In this document: in pieces, positions 11,500 through 23,297 of the stretch
Position numbering within the stretch: the first letter of the stretch is position 1
How the letters are laid out: each line of letters opens with the position of its first letter
Source of the DNA: Angiostrongylus vasorum
Taxonomy: Eukaryota > Nematoda > Chromadorea > Rhabditida > Metastrongylidae
Reading direction: 5' to 3'
Assembly: GCA_018806985.1 (NCBI GenBank)
Contig: JADANN010000256.1
Location: forward strand, 2,703,501 to 2,767,500
Length of the DNA: 64,000 nucleotides
Notes under the pieces: generated by a model
The model's input: the letters and a program-made list of their open reading frames with translations, nothing else
Databases searched by the model: none
What the model was told of the DNA's origin: nothing
Program-made: the position numbers and the translations under genes

Positions 11500-13470
11500 G
11501 AAGTAGGGCTTGGAAATAAAATATGATAACATAGACATTAAATGATTCTCGAAGCTCTCAGAATTCCTCTTTTGTACGATTTCAGCGCGCTCATGTGTAA
11601 CATGCGTTTCTAATGTAGTGCAGATACGAACGTGCTACTGAATAACAATCTACGTAAGAAGGAGTCGAAACAACATTCGCCATTTCCAATAGTAAGGGTT
11701 GCTTAACAATGCATGATTCTATCATGTACGGACGTTTTTCTTTTCGAACAGTAGTGTTTCCCTTTGTGTGTCGTCTAGCGTTCTGCACTTTCACGGCGAT
11801 GAACAGAAACCTGATTTTATATAGAAAAACTTACTTGCTTTGATGCTTTGGCTGCCCATCTTCACTTGCAGTGTGAGTTTCACGAGCTCTAATAGATTTC
11901 CCTTGGTTTCCTTCTCGTAGAATCACCGTCATGGTGGTGGTCTGCTTCTGAACATAATGGCGTCCTCGAGGCACATTTCGTGATCACAAAATCGTTTCTA
12001 TCTGCGGATTCCCTGTCGAAAACCACGAACACGCCTCACAAATGGTCTGCGTTGTAGTCTGAGAGAAGGTTTATGCCACGGCATACTTAGAAGTAAATTT
12101 GCCACCCTAGTGACTAATTTCGATGTAGCAATGTGATGATTCGATGTTATGGTTGGTTTTAGCTGAGTTTCCAGGTGGGAACGTCGAACTTCATCGTGGC
12201 CTAGGAGATCCCAGAATATCGATGTTGAAGCTCATAGTTACTGTTATGGCTGAGAGAAACGACGAAACACAAAGAAGAATTATGCGTTAGGCTCAATTGA
12301 ACGTGTCTTAGAAATAGATATGACTTCTTGAATCGCACGAAAAGTTGTAAAGCTGTTAACGATTTCACAGTCGTTGTCTGGAAGAAATGTACTAGCTCTT
12401 GAAAATATAATTTGCGTCGTCAATGGAGACTAAATTTTACTTATCAGGGTAGTAATACCATTACCAGTGGTAATGATAGTGGTAATGTCATGTGATAGAA
12501 ATTGCATCAACGGAAATTGCCCATTAATTCCATTAGTTTAAAATCAGAACATCTTATATTCACATATCCAATATTGTAGTGCTCTTCCCCATATTTAAGT
12601 GCATAGTTACTGCAATACCAAGCCACCTGGACTTGAGGCCCATAGGCCCACGTTTACCCTAAATCGAAAGTTTTTGTGGAGGATACGCAGCACAAAGATC
12701 ACGAAGATTGAACCTTCTTCCGACTACAGGGACTACGTAAATTTGAATAGAGCGGACTGTTTAATACGAGCTGTTTAGCACAGCGTTAAATCGGACTGTT
12801 CGAAAAAATACTAGGTTAAATGGAGAAAAACTCCAGTTTCATCTCCGTAATATTTGATCCTCTGTTGCATTCAGTAGAGGTCATAATTTTCAGCTCATAA
12901 AAACTGAGTAATACTCATTCTTATCCATTCCACCCACGCCATTCTACGTCAACCGACCGACTACCACTTTTGTAAGCACTGCGGTAACGCGGTCTACGAA
13001 AATTCTTGAAGACTAAGCCATTCTAACGAAATTCTTCATAGTCGAATACGAATACTCTTCAGAAGCTATGACTTCCCTCTGTGGCTAGAAGTGGGAAAGG
13101 AAGGCGCATGCCACCGAACGCTTTTTAAGCCATTTTACAGGAGTAATTGAGAAATAACTCTCTACTTTGGAACACTCATAATTTATTTACCTCTCATAAT
13201 ATTTTTCTCAGGCTTTTTATGCATGTACTTCAAACAATTGAACTCAAATCTATGTTACTGTTGTCGTCGTTGTTTCCAGATCAAATATCATGCTTGAAAT
13301 TTACTAGTCCTAAAGACCCTTTTAACTTGCAGGATCGCGCCCGGCTAGCAGCACTTTACGAACCTTGAAAATCCTTTGTTTAATTCCAGAAATGGTGGAG
13401 GACCATTAAAGGAAAACATGTTCAAAGCAACGCAAAGGTCACAGATATTTGCCATCGAAAACCTCGTTGC
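11500..13470. other. intergenic, no supported gene
   Basis: Mixed AT-rich sequence. A minus-strand open frame at 11591-11794 and an upstream ATG frame at 11835-11932 would need a 24-nt intron, so I do not call it. A GGTAATG/CATTACC inverted motif lies near 12460-12490. Nothing else recognised. Confidence 0.45.
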
Positions 13471-13475
13471 TGCAG

Positions 13476-14141
13476 GATCTGCAACTGATACTCGATGAAA
13501 CGGTCGCCTTTCCAATCCCAGTGACCCCCAAGGCAGTGAAAGTAGCTCAAGAAATATTAACTTATGGCCTAGAAAAGTCAATTCGACAAGCGGAAAAAAG
13601 GTAGACTATCCTTTCACTGTGTAAGAACTGTCTTCAAGAAGATCTTGAAGTTAGCCGTTCCACTGATGCTCCCCCAGTGGATTCGACTCTATGCAACAAA
13701 CAATAACCATATAGCTACAACAACCAGGTGTGAACCACTGACTCGGATCAGTATGGCTCCGAAAAAAGCGAAGGCGATGAGTCGTCAGCCGAATAAGGTA
13801 TTATAATGACCTCGTGTCATCTCAATTATACAGAAAGTTCTTTGAATTGTGCTCATGAAGGTCGTTCTTGAGTGGCTAAATGCCCAATTCCTTGAGAGAT
13901 GGATGGATCTTTGTAGTCTGCATGAGACAGCAAGAAGACCTCTTGACATCCTGCATTTTTTTTGGTTGCTTAAAGGAACAATTTTTGTACTTCTAGGTCA
14001 ACAACTAAGAAACAACTTGCAGGCAGAACACGCGAAGTTATATCTTCTGTCCCACAAGAGTTCCTGTTTACACCAGTTAATGCAGTTCACCAGCGGCTTG
14101 AAAAGCTGATGGCGAGTGCTGATGCCCACATAGAATTTTAA
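13476..14141 (+). CDS. unidentified 3'-terminal exon chain, hypothetical
   Basis: I do not recognise this protein. Three segments join in frame: 13476-13600 (starts DLQLILDETVAFPIPVTPKA, ends at an AG/GT donor in phase 2), 13752-13797 (MAPKKAKAMSRQPNK preceded by one base) and 14010-14141 (KQLAGRTREVISSVPQEF, ends SADAHIEF stop). Each has AG before and GT after, except the last, which ends in TAA. The composition is charged with a basic middle; no membrane segment. The upstream exons are not found: 13380-13475 is open in another frame. It could be the 3' end of a small nuclear-type protein gene or chance open sequence. Confidence 0.3.
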
Positions 14142-14640
14142 ATAGAGCTTTATGTTCACTATCTTTTCCTATTTATCCCCTGTAAGAACCACATCTGAGA
14201 AATAATTTATGAAATTTTAGAAACATGATGGGGTTGCTTTCCAATCACATTGTGTAAAAATGCATTACTGATGATGGTCCTAGCAAGCGATAAGTGTGAA
14301 GTGCTTTCATTTCAGTCCTCTGTAACGCATGAGAGATCACCAGATTTCCGTACTTGGGTGAAATCCCACAAATGATTTAAGCTTCCTTTACTCCGTTCGT
14401 CAAAGTGGTGGTTGATCTCGATAGTCAAAGTTGCTTGTTTATTATTGTGTGCCTTTCCTGAACATGAATTATTAATTATTCCTAGTAGAGGACTTCCTCT
14501 CTCATTACCGTCGATGCCGTCTTATTGTAACTGATTCTTTCCAGTTTTCTCTCTCAGCGAACATATCCCACTTCAACTTTTTTCCACTTCTTCCATTTCA
14601 GACGCCCGTGATAATGACGAGTTCCGGTTACATTTTTTAC
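14142..14640. other. intergenic, nothing recognised
   Basis: AT-rich sequence up to the mariner; no open frame of note and no repeat shared with the window. Confidence 0.45.
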
Positions 14641-14647
14641 TACATCG

Positions 14648-16057
14648 TTCAGAAATAAATGAGCGCTTTAACCATATTATTAAAAATGTCTTGATTTGTA
14701 ACAGTTCCCAGGATCGACTTTCTATAGACCTCGGCACTGGATTGTAAATTCGTCGTTTTCTCTCTCAGCAATCGCAAGCTTGTCAAACAGCATACGTTTA
14801 CTTCCATACAATAACACACATACAACATAATCGTAGCTGCATAATTTTCTCTAAAAAAACTTTGAGCAAAATAAAAATCATTTAATTTTACATATTTTTG
14901 CCAACAAGAAACAAATTTACTTATTCCACTACCTTGAAATTCTGAGGCTTTGAAGTCATGAATTCGTTGAAGGATTTTTTAGCGTCATCGTGGTTGATGA
15001 AGCATTTCTCGCACACGAAGATGTCAAGGTGCTTGAAGAAATGGCATTCGGTAGGAGAGAGATCTGTTCAATATGGCAGTTGAGGCAAAGCTTCGTAGTA
15101 CAACTCGTTCAACTTCTACAGAGCTGGTTCCGCTACACATGCGGCTGCGCGTTATCGTGGAGAAGGTTTGTTCCTTTTCTGTCGCCTAATGCGGGTCGTT
15201 GTTGTTGTAGTTTACGGTGCATTTCGTCGAAATATTGGTAGTACTTCTCTGTCGTAATCGTTTCGCGCGAATTCAAAAAGCTGGGATGAATCAGCCCGGT
15301 TGCGGACCACCAAAACAGTCACCGTAACCTTTGTTGGTATGATTTCGGCTTTCGGAAGTGCTGAGGAGCCTGATCACAATCCAACCATTGAGCTGAGCGT
15401 CGCCAGTTGTCATGCAGAATCTACTCCTCGTCGGACTTCACAATTCGATCAAGAAAGAGGTCGTCTTTGTTGCGAAGAATAACAGCGGACGACACTTCAA
15501 AACGGCGATCTTTTTGATTATCGTTTAAATCGTTCGGCATCCACTTGTCGGGGTTTTTTTTTCATTCCTATGAGATTCAAGTGAGTGGGAATTGCTCCTG
15601 TACTAACGCCAAGATGTTGTGAAAGCTCTCGAACAGTTGTTCACGTGTTTGCTTCCGCTAGAAGTGCCTTGAATTCGTCTTCGTCAAGATCATTGGGACG
15701 GCTGCGGCTTTCTTTATCTTCGAGGTCGAAATCACCTGATCGGAATTTCCAGAAACATGTTCGACCTGTTGATTCACCAACATTACTTTCATCCCAAACT
15801 TCATTAATGTTTCGAGCCTTCTCTGCTGCACGACGACCGGGTTTGAGCTCATAGAAGTAAATTGTCGAAAATTCGTTTTTTGACATCGGAAACTGCAAAG
15901 CTCAAAATTGATAAAAAAGAAATTAATTTTCGGCAGTATATAAAGGGGAGGCTAGCAAGAACATAAATTCAGCAATATTGCAAGGTACAGGATACCTTGT
16001 TGGTAAAAAAGTACACTAAAGCAATAAGTATTTCAAAACGCTCATTTATTTCTGAAC
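14648..16057 (-). mobile_element. mariner-family transposon (bandit-like), degenerate
   Basis: Terminal inverted repeats GTTCAGAAATAAATGAGCG lie at 14650 and, reversed, at 16036, about 1.4 kb apart, the usual mariner size. The minus-strand transposase begins at about 15888 (SKNEFSTIYFYELKPGRRA), continues with a helix-turn-helix region (WKFRSGDFDLEDKESRSRPND) and can be followed through several stops to FFKHLD.FVCEKCFIN and DAKKSFNEFMTSKP near 14960. The ELKPG.RAAE.ARN.N start is typical of the hookworm bandit type. Stops and frame changes make it inactive. A PLE tail fragment sits at 14695-14850 inside its 3' end. Confidence 0.85.
14695..14850 (-). repeat. PLE tail fragment
   Basis: Shares 'ggatcgactttctat..cctcggcactgga' and 'cagcatacgtttacttccat' with 24906-25035. 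The first block is the reverse of the 'gccgaggtta..agaaagtcg' end of PLE tails. Confidence 0.5.
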
Positions 16058-16409
16058 CACCTGATTTGCTCTCGAAGTTGTCAGTGCTATTTCTTTCACT
16101 AAGTGTTACTTATTATAATCACTCCTGGTAATTAATATTCTTGTAGGTATTATTCCCAAACCCTCATATTTTCTGATAAGCATGCCCTTCACCTCTAAAC
16201 GACTGGTTCGCCCTGACTGTCGCTATACTCTTCATGTTTCTTCCATAAACAATGCCGTTATGTAACAAAGGACTTAATAACATTAATGCCTGATTAGCTT
16301 CACTAAAACAACACCAACTGCAGTTGAGCAAATGCCTTTCGGCTCAAGCGTTTTTCTAAATCTGCTGTTTACTTTATCACCCGAAAATCGAGAACATCAT
16401 TTATTCTAT

Positions 16410-16625
16410 TAACCACGACCGACTTTCTATTAACCTCGGCATTGCTCGAACAATTCATTATATTCTTGTTGACCAAACACGAGGTGTTAGTTTACTTCTT
16501 TATTTACGCCTCTCTGTTTGGTTTTTGGAGGTGCTTGGCTGGGTAGACTGCGGTCAACTTGACCTTCCCAGGCTCTGAGGAAAGCGAAATCCGCCGGAAC
16601 GTCGGGTTGCTCATAAATAAAGAAG
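16410..16625. repeat. two PLE tails as outward-facing inverted pair
   Basis: 16415-16505 carries the end block in reverse ('gaccgactttctattaacct', 'acacgaggtgttag'). 16520-16620 carries the forward tail ('ggaggtgcttggctgggtag', 'cttgaccttcccaggctctg', hammerhead-like motif, 'aataaagaagtggaataac'). Confidence 0.6.
16571..16608 (+). ncRNA. hammerhead-ribozyme-like motif
   Basis: GGCT, CTGAGGA, stem II GCG..CGC, GGAAC (one change from GAAAC), GTC. The stem I partner is altered (GGGT), so this copy is probably inactive. Confidence 0.45.
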
Positions 16626-16697
16626 TGGAATAACTATCATTTATGCTAAAAAAAAGTATTGGACTTGGATGTCTAACAGTTTCAGTGGTCCAGTTGA

Positions 16698-17710
16698 ATG
16701 GCAGTCAGGATTTCCTATCTGATTAGTGAAATCACAATTGCGCTGCTTCAACTTGCTGTGATCATCTGCAATGGATTCATTCTCTTCTTATTCAACAAGT
16801 AAGTGCTTGTTGTAAGTAAGCAGTGCTTCAACTCCTTCAAACTATTTCGTATTTTGTTTTTTTGAAAGGCTGTTCCACAGCAATATAAACATCTAGAAAT
16901 TACATTTCTTTTTCATTAAGGGAGAAAAGTGTTTGCCAAAATCCCTCTCGGTTACTGGTGTTATTTCTGGTGGCCACTGAGTTTCTTCATGCCGTGACAA
17001 TTACGTCACTTTGTTCTATATTCACAAATAGCAATAACAGACAGTGATTGCGCACTTAAGTTCTCTTTCAGCTCTTCCCTACTCGATTTATCTCCCTAAT
17101 TTTTTGGAGCGCAGACCATGTAGATCTAAATCCGTATTATGTAAGGATCACCAGCGTTCCTTTTATTGTTCAGTTGAAAATTAACCTCACCTTGACCATA
17201 TCCATCGCTGCGGGAGAGAATATTGGTAAGATGCTCCTCGAAAATACTTTTTAAACAACATCTGGAAGATTTTCCAGGCTCTATAGTTCCCCGTCGCGTT
17301 CCGCAAGCTACCCTGCTGTGCATACCCAAAGTTCTGCTTGTTGTTTGGTTTCTTATTGGGAGTGATTGATCTCATCGTGGAATTCTCAATCTCACCTTTC
17401 ACAAGAGCTCCAGATTTTTGTGGCCATTGGGTGTTTTTTAACCAACCAATTCCGCTACTACTGGGGAACGAGCAACATGGTGAATTTCTTTATTTTTTCA
17501 AAGGCATCTGAATAGCTTCCGAATGTCCGCTTTCAGAGTGTGGGCATTATTGTGATTCTTCTGCCAATTTTAATCCTCGTGAAACTCCGCATTATGCAAC
17601 ACAAAACAGAACCATTAAAAGCCACGAACTCGAGAGGAAACAAATTCAAACAGGTACTTCGTGAGTGTTCCTACTATTCAAGAAGTTCTGTTACCAATTC
17701 GTAAAAATCA
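16698..17710 (+). pseudogene. nematode 7TM chemoreceptor pseudogene (srbc-like), 3' end lost to a PLE
   Basis: Exon 1 (16698-16798) gives an ATG and a first membrane helix (SYLISEITIALLQLAVIICN). Exon 2 from 16921 holds helix 2 (RLLVLFLVATEFLHAVT). Then come LPYS and FLE segments (17072-17230), a helix 4 region FCLLFGFLLGVIDLIVEF (about 17290-17400), FRYYWGTSNM near 17445-17478, and helix 5 SVGIIVILLPILILVKLR from 17538. Compared with the minus-strand relative at 50.9-52.1 kb, the exon 2 donor is lost (AAGTAAG became AATTACG). There are also two frameshifts and a TAG in exon 4. After ANNVSD a PLE starts and helices 6-7 are absent. The 7TM class is clear; the srbc assignment is tentative. Confidence 0.7.
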
Positions 17711-17737
17711 GGCCAATAATGTTTCGGACGTAAGTAA

Positions 17738-18610
17738 CATCCCCTTTTAAGCTACCCTTCATATCAAATGAAGTAAGCTGCGCCATTAAGAGATGCTTAA
17801 GAAAAAGTGGTCTTGAAAATTACGTAACGATTATTGACATCCCAGCCAATACCCTACGCCGTCAGTTAGTTCGCAACCGTCTCTATGGTCGTTTGTGCAG
17901 CTCAAAAAACTGTATGATCTGTCCTAATGGGAGAGACGGGGATTGCATGAGTTCAGGTATAACATACTTGATCCCGTGTAACTCATACGGTGAGGAATAT
18001 ATTGGGGAAACGGGTAGACCACTTGTGTCCGCATAAAAGAACACCTGGATGGTAAAGTTAAAATTCATGAAAACACTTCTCTAGGTACGCATAGGGCACA
18101 AAACGCACAACGATGACGATATTGAAGTGACTGTACGGATCCTAGCGCAGGAATCCAAAACATCAACGCGCAAAACACTTGAAGCGTTTTGGATAAATTT
18201 CAAAAATCCAAAGATGAACCGGAAAGACGAACGCCTCACTATCCCACGTGACCTGGCGCCCTATTTCAAAATGATATTTTGACCCCTAGGTATGCTTTAC
18301 TCGCGATCCCACGTGAACAACGCGTGGGCCAGTCCGACTCGTAACATCATGGTGAGTAGCCTTTCTGATCAATATGGCGTCTATTTAAAAGTTTGATCTT
18401 CATTAATACTTTAGCCTTTTTTTCCACTAATAGTTAAAGCGTTCTTGTATAAAAATACGTCCAGGCTCTGAGGAAGGAGAAATCGCCGAAACATCAGCCA
18501 TCGACCAACAACAACAGCAACAACAACAACAACGACAACGAAGACCTATACCAACCTCATTGGCATTGCATTGGCTCAACAAGATCAGTTTGTAAGATCA
18601 TATAAATAGA
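17738..18610 (+). mobile_element. Penelope-like element B, 5'-truncated
   Basis: Starts inside the PLE linker (LPFISNEVSCAIKRCL), runs through IPANTLRRQLVRNRLYGRLC, a Cys cluster (CMICPNGRDGDCMSSG), the GIY-YIG endonuclease (ITYLIPCNS, EEYIGETGRPL) and TRKTLEAFWINFKNPKMNRK, ending IPRDLAPYFKMIF stop near 18283. At least two frame changes around 18030-18110. The 3' UTR contains a hammerhead-like motif, a CAA run and 'ctcaacaagatcagtttgta'. It abuts the chemoreceptor pseudogene. Confidence 0.85.
18464..18499 (+). ncRNA. hammerhead-ribozyme-like motif of PLE B
   Basis: GGCT, CTGAGGA, A, stem II GGAG/CGCC region, GAAAC, ATC in place of GTC, AGCC. Stem I GGCT/AGCC is perfect. The cleavage triplet change makes activity doubtful. 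Confidence 0.55.
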
Positions 18611-18639
18611 TATATCAAACAGGAAACAGTTATTACAAC

Positions 18640-20575
18640 ATTTATAAATACACAATAAACGACATTTTGGCGGTTTCGCCTTCTTCAGACGCTGGAAACG
18701 TCAAATTGACACGCAATCGACTCAGTCAAACGCCTTCATAAAATCAGTAGATAGAACGTAACCTATAAATTTCCATCGGCACAACAAGCTGTTTCTTTTA
18801 AACACTCACAGTTCTGTTCTTTGTAAGTCTGCCACTTATTTGATGGAGATCAGCCGCATATTGCCTTACAAGGGCCAGGAATGTGCCTGGTCCAAGCCAA
18901 AAAAATAGCCTAAGGTCCGCCGCATGGTCACACGTGATCACAACGAACTCCTGGTTGCAGTTCATTTTTTGGATCTTTCGAATTTATCAAAGAAGAGTTT
19001 GTTGATGCTTCAGATTACCATGCGAGGGATAACAATTTTACTTCCAAATCTTTTCCGTTTCGTCGCTGAGTCCATGCGCGCATAGTATAGTAGTTAGTTC
19101 AACTTTAGATCTAACGACTACGTGTTCTTTTATAATGATGCAATGCACAATGATCCAACCGTTTCGACTAGGTATTCGTCCCTGCACGCTATACAACATG
19201 TCAGATAAACATTGTCCGAATTCAAGCAAACACTGTCTCTACCGTTAGGAAATGCTATGCAATTTTGAGTAGTACATAGACGGTCACACAGCAGGTTACG
19301 AACTAACTACCGTCTGAGAGTTTTCGGTGATATTTCAACCACTGTTACCGAGACCTGCAAGCAGGCCCTTCATAAGCAACGTTTTATAGCTGCACTTATT
19401 CCCTTGAAAACGAAGGGCAGCATAAACGGCGCCTAATTCTAGCTAGAATTATCGTTTGAGGGCGCAGCTTTCGCTTTACACCTATCGCGAGCGGCTATTG
19501 TGTCGTAGCCATTGGAATTGGCTATTTGTCGCTCTAATTTCAGAGGTTCTTCTCTCTGCTCTTCCTGATCACACACTAGTGGCTACTCGAAAAAGGTTTC
19601 TCACAAGCGCCCTTCCTGTGTGAGAGGCGAGAGGAAAGGCAATAAGCCACCACATTTTTTTTACTTGGCTTTCAGTACCATTCTGTCTTCGGATAGGTTA
19701 ATTTGTGCATTCGGAAATGGAACTGACTTTATTTTCTATCTCTCTGGGTCGAACATTTACTCTGATTGTTCATTCGGTAACTCAAAACATTTGTGCATTT
19801 CCTCTTGTGTGGAGCAAATGACAAAGAGATCGTCCATATAACTACAGTAGAGTAATCGCCTGAGACCGGTTACTGCAGCTTCTGTTTTATACATAAAGGT
19901 AATGGCAAAGCTTCCTGGCAGTCGTTATCCCACTACCAACTCTAATTTTGTGTAATATTTTCCCGCGTCATCTGAAGATTGAGCAGTTTAAGAGAGCCAT
20001 GAGCAGTCGTATGGAGAAGCCTTTCATAAGAAGCTCACGGATGACTTGCATAGCGGGAGTCATTCGATACATTTGTATGAAGGCAGTAAAATCGAAGGAC
20101 TCCGTTACGTATGCGCTGTTAGGGCGCACGTTACGAAGGCGATCCAGGAGCATCTGGGTATTTGTTAAATGGGCTGGGAAGTGCTTAAGCAACCGCATGG
20201 AAATTAAATTTATAAACCACAATATTCTATTCGTGGACCCGTCTGCACAACTGATAGTGGGTAGAACATCCAAGGTTTACTGATCGGTAGACGCCAGACC
20301 ATCAGTGGGTGTTAATTTATGGGTTTTGGTAAACAAGTGTAAAACGGGACATGATGGTAACTCAATTTCGAGATGCGAAATAACGAATGGTTCTAAACCT
20401 GCCACACTTGCCACTTTGACCCATCCCGCGTTAAATTTTCTTACATTCACTGTGGAGTTCCTTTTCAGACGATGGGCGATAAAGGGAAGCGTCTCTAAGA
20501 TATTTTTTGGGTTAGTTCAGCATCGAACCAGTGAGAAATTACCATCGACTCTCCGCATATATCGCTAACTGATAG
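18640..20575 (-). mobile_element. Penelope-like element C, minus strand
   Basis: Read on the minus strand: near 20410-20300 a TKTHKL segment like the PLE N-terminal RT motif. At 20273-19968 LDVLPTISCADGSTNRILWF and HFPAHLTNTQMLLDRLRN, then FTAFIQMYR in place of the usual VTSLYTNV. Near 19830 SYMDDLFVICSTQEEMHKCF, the YxDD catalytic box. Near 19210-19090 a GIY-YIG remnant (NVYLTCCIACRDEYLVET). It ends with the tail and a degraded hammerhead motif at 18661-18694. It lacks part of the thumb/linker region and has many stops. Confidence 0.8.
18661..18694 (-). ncRNA. hammerhead-ribozyme-like motif of PLE C
   Basis: Minus strand: GCGT, CTGAAGA, A, GGCG/CGCC hairpin, AAAAT, GTC. Stem I and the second core strand are mutated, so decayed. 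Confidence 0.45.
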
Positions 20576-20725
20576 TCTAGTAGTACAAGAACTCCTAGCA
20601 CACTCTAAAACGAAGACTTCGAGACGTTAGCCGAATAAACATCTGTATCAATCTCGTGTTAGCCTAACAATCCAGAAAGGTATTGGTTATTGCTGCTGAG
20701 GTTAAATGATGGTCGCCCTGAAAAT
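20576..20725 (+). repeat. PLE tail fragment, second tail subtype
   Basis: Reads 'acgaagacttcgagacgtta', 'gccgaataaac', 'caatctcgtgttagcctaac', 'gctgaggttaaatgatggtc', as in the tails at 36.0 and 48.2 kb. The hammerhead core is degraded. Confidence 0.5.
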
Positions 20726-21745
20726 TATTGTTTTGCTGTTTGTTATATGCTGGCTAACATAACACCGACTCAGTAGCTTGGATTGTCCGCTGAAAAACCT
20801 TAGCCGTTTTCGATTTTGTTAGCTCTCGAAGCTATCGAATGTCGCATTTTTGCTGCGTTGTGAGGTTGGAATTGAACCTTCTCCCCCGCCATAGCGGTTA
20901 AAGAGAGATAGCTTTTTTTTATTCTGGCACGGTAGAAATTGGACTTTTCGAAAAAATTTAATTTAAAGAACCTGAAATGAAAATAATGCTCTAGGAAGTA
21001 GACGAGATTTTTCAGAGGTAGAACAATGCCTCCCTAAACACCACGTCAAGATATCAACTTCTCAGATCCTCTATTCTCTGAAAACATTGAGTTATCGGGA
21101 AGCCAGAATTGTTCACTAGGCTGGGCTTGTCCCGTAATCCACCCTTCTTTCCACTTCCAACTATTACAACTGGTCATTGTTTTCTGACGCGATGGGCGGG
21201 TGTAAAAACATTGAACTACACTCATAAAAAAAGTTAAACTCTTCCAAATGTCTTCGAAAGGTAAATCTTAGTAATATGAAGCAGACAGTAGCATATATAT
21301 CTCTAGATAAGTAGAGCAAGCCATTTTCTGTAAATATGAAGTTCTCAAACTCAAATTCTTCTATTTGCCGAGAAATTACCGTTTATTATCGGAAACCCAA
21401 AAGGGTTATTTATTTGCACTACGTGGATCTCGGCAAGTATCACCATTTGTGCAATCGTCAAGATATTACAATCCGTCCCACACGGGAGCCATGCAGATTT
21501 AAACATGGAGCGTTGTGTCACGTGGCACTTCTTCTAACAACACTCACGAAGTTTGACCCAAAAAGGGAAGGAAAAAGCACAAAATGAGAACATGACTTCC
21601 CAGATTAAAAAGCATTCGAACCTATAGGCAAATAGATCTACAGACTCCAATGTTTTTTTTATTTCTAAACCAATAAAGTCCAAAAAAGAACTAAGATATG
21701 CTGGTCTTAAGTTCCTGGTAGACATTTCCGCCGCGATTGCATTCT
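20726..21745. other. intergenic, nothing recognised
   Basis: AT-rich. A tRNA-B-box-like GGTTCAATTCC lies on the minus strand near 20875 without a foldable tRNA around it. Open frames at 21336-21587 and 21534-21725 overlap on opposite strands and show no motif. Confidence 0.4.
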
Positions 21746-21821
21746 CCTCACTACATGTTTAGCCTTGTGTGTTAACAGTGACTTCAGGCTCAGTCGAATT
21801 GCTGCTCCTCTAGTGATCGGG

Positions 21822-21832
21822 AGGGTATATAA
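21822..21832 (+). promoter_or_regulatory. TATA-box-like sequence
   Basis: GGTATATAAG followed about 30 bases later by 'ctcactcagtta'. It precedes a stretch of short plus-strand open frames (21841-22116) of unknown nature. It could be a pol II promoter of an old retroelement or chance. Confidence 0.25.
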
Positions 21833-22576
21833 GACGCTCTTTGCGTGGTTATAAGCAGTCTCACTCAGTTATACGCACAATTCACATCCAAAATTCTCAC
21901 ACTAGCAGTCATACCATCCATACTTCAGCTAATGTGGGCATTATTAGAGCAACCTGTACACAAACTCTTTTTACTTTGACTGCAACAAATGTTGACCTGA
22001 TTGCTCTGGACGCCAACGGATTGACTCCTGAATTCCTGCTAATACCATGTACCGACCAAAGCAAGCTTAATGTATTTCAGAAGTCTCTTCGAGAGCATAA
22101 CTCACTGAGTGTGTAGCTACTAGTAATATATTTCTCGAAAGTAGAGATAAACGAACCCTTATCTCAAAATCTTTGATTGGAACTTTCTCGGTCGCTTCCC
22201 CAACTCTTAATCAAATTCACAAGTACTTTCTGCAAAAGCTACTGCATCACTTTCACATGTATTTTCTGTACATGCTGTTGTATCACCTTCGGACGAACTC
22301 TTTGCACCAGCTAATGTACAGCTAACCCACAAATTTTCTGTGTGAGCACCTCAGTCATATTGCACTAACCAAGAAACCCAGAATCTCCCTTTGTGCACTA
22401 ACTCTAGTCCCCTCTACCAATCCTTCTCCTACCGCAGAAGATATGTAAATCATCAATAGTTATCGCATAGTTCGCTCATAGAGTCTTCTTACAGTCTCCA
22501 TCTTCCTGTCTTCTTCTTTAACGAAACAGAAATCGAGTGCCGAGCCCTCTATTAATACAAGTAACTTTAACTTCAG

Positions 22577-23044
22577 TTGTATGTTATGCCTTTTCCGCTC
22601 CAATCACCGATGTGTAGTTATTCTTTAGTCCGTGGTACAGTTGTTTACCATATTACTGCTCCAGTATATTGCAGAAGCTACTCTTACTACCAACCATTTA
22701 ATATTACTGCTTCCCGCGCGATCACTTGTAATATTCTTTTCCGAGTTGTGTTCCATATGAAGCTTCTTCCCATATTACACCACCATTTATTGCAGAAGCC
22801 ACTCCATTATTTTCAATATAAATTCTTCCTCATTGGTTCATCTTTGCTCGTTGATTCCATTGTCCTCTTGGCGCTCATATCGTTCACACTTCTTGACATC
22901 GTCTTATCGTGGTTATCGCATTATTATTGTTTTAAACGATTTAATTCCCCATGTTTGAGCTGTAGCAACACCAAAAAAGTACAGCGTGGTAAATCCATAC
23001 GAAGCCAAGCCTCCCGTCTTCAGCCGGTGGTTATTCACTTCTGA
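22577..23044 (+). CDS. hypothetical 155-codon open frame, low support
   Basis: Not recognised. An open frame in AT-rich DNA whose translation is rich in Tyr, Ser, His and Leu, with one hydrophobic stretch (FLIGSSLLVDSIVLLALIS). No splice sites or relatives in the window support it. The surrounding 22200-22900 has loosely repeated Cys/Phe-rich frames, perhaps an eroded repeat. Likely not a gene. Confidence 0.12.
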   Translation: MYVMPFPLQSPMCSYSLVRGTVVYHITAPVYCRSYSYYQPFNITASRAITCNILFRVVFHMKLLPILHHHLLQKPLHYFQYKFFLIGSSLLVDSIVLLALISFTLLDIVLSWLSHYYCFKRFNSPCLSCSNTKKVQRGKSIRSQASRLQPVVIHF

Positions 23045-23245
23045 CAACTGAGTCGAACTTCAGCATTCAAGGGATCTAAGTTACTACAAATATAAAACAT
23101 AACACATAATATGAGATGTATAATATTGCCACATGTACGACATTGGTGTCATCTTTGTGTGCCTACAGTATAAAACAATCTATAAGTTATTAATGTCCAG
23201 TTTAAATGAATGCCAGTTTCGAAAAAATAAACGTATGCAAACAAT

Positions 23246-23248
<3 letters not shown>

Positions 23249-23294
<46 letters not shown>
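23249..23294. repeat. (TA)n microsatellite
   Basis: Nearly pure TA repeat immediately 5' of a SINE. Confidence 0.95.

Positions 23295-23297
<3 letters not shown>

Noticed and set aside
11591..11932. Minus-strand two-exon gene (MTVILREGNQGKS... joined to ...HYIRNACYT)
   Set aside because: Phases match, but the intron between 11811 and 11834 would be only 24 nt, below any plausible nematode intron.
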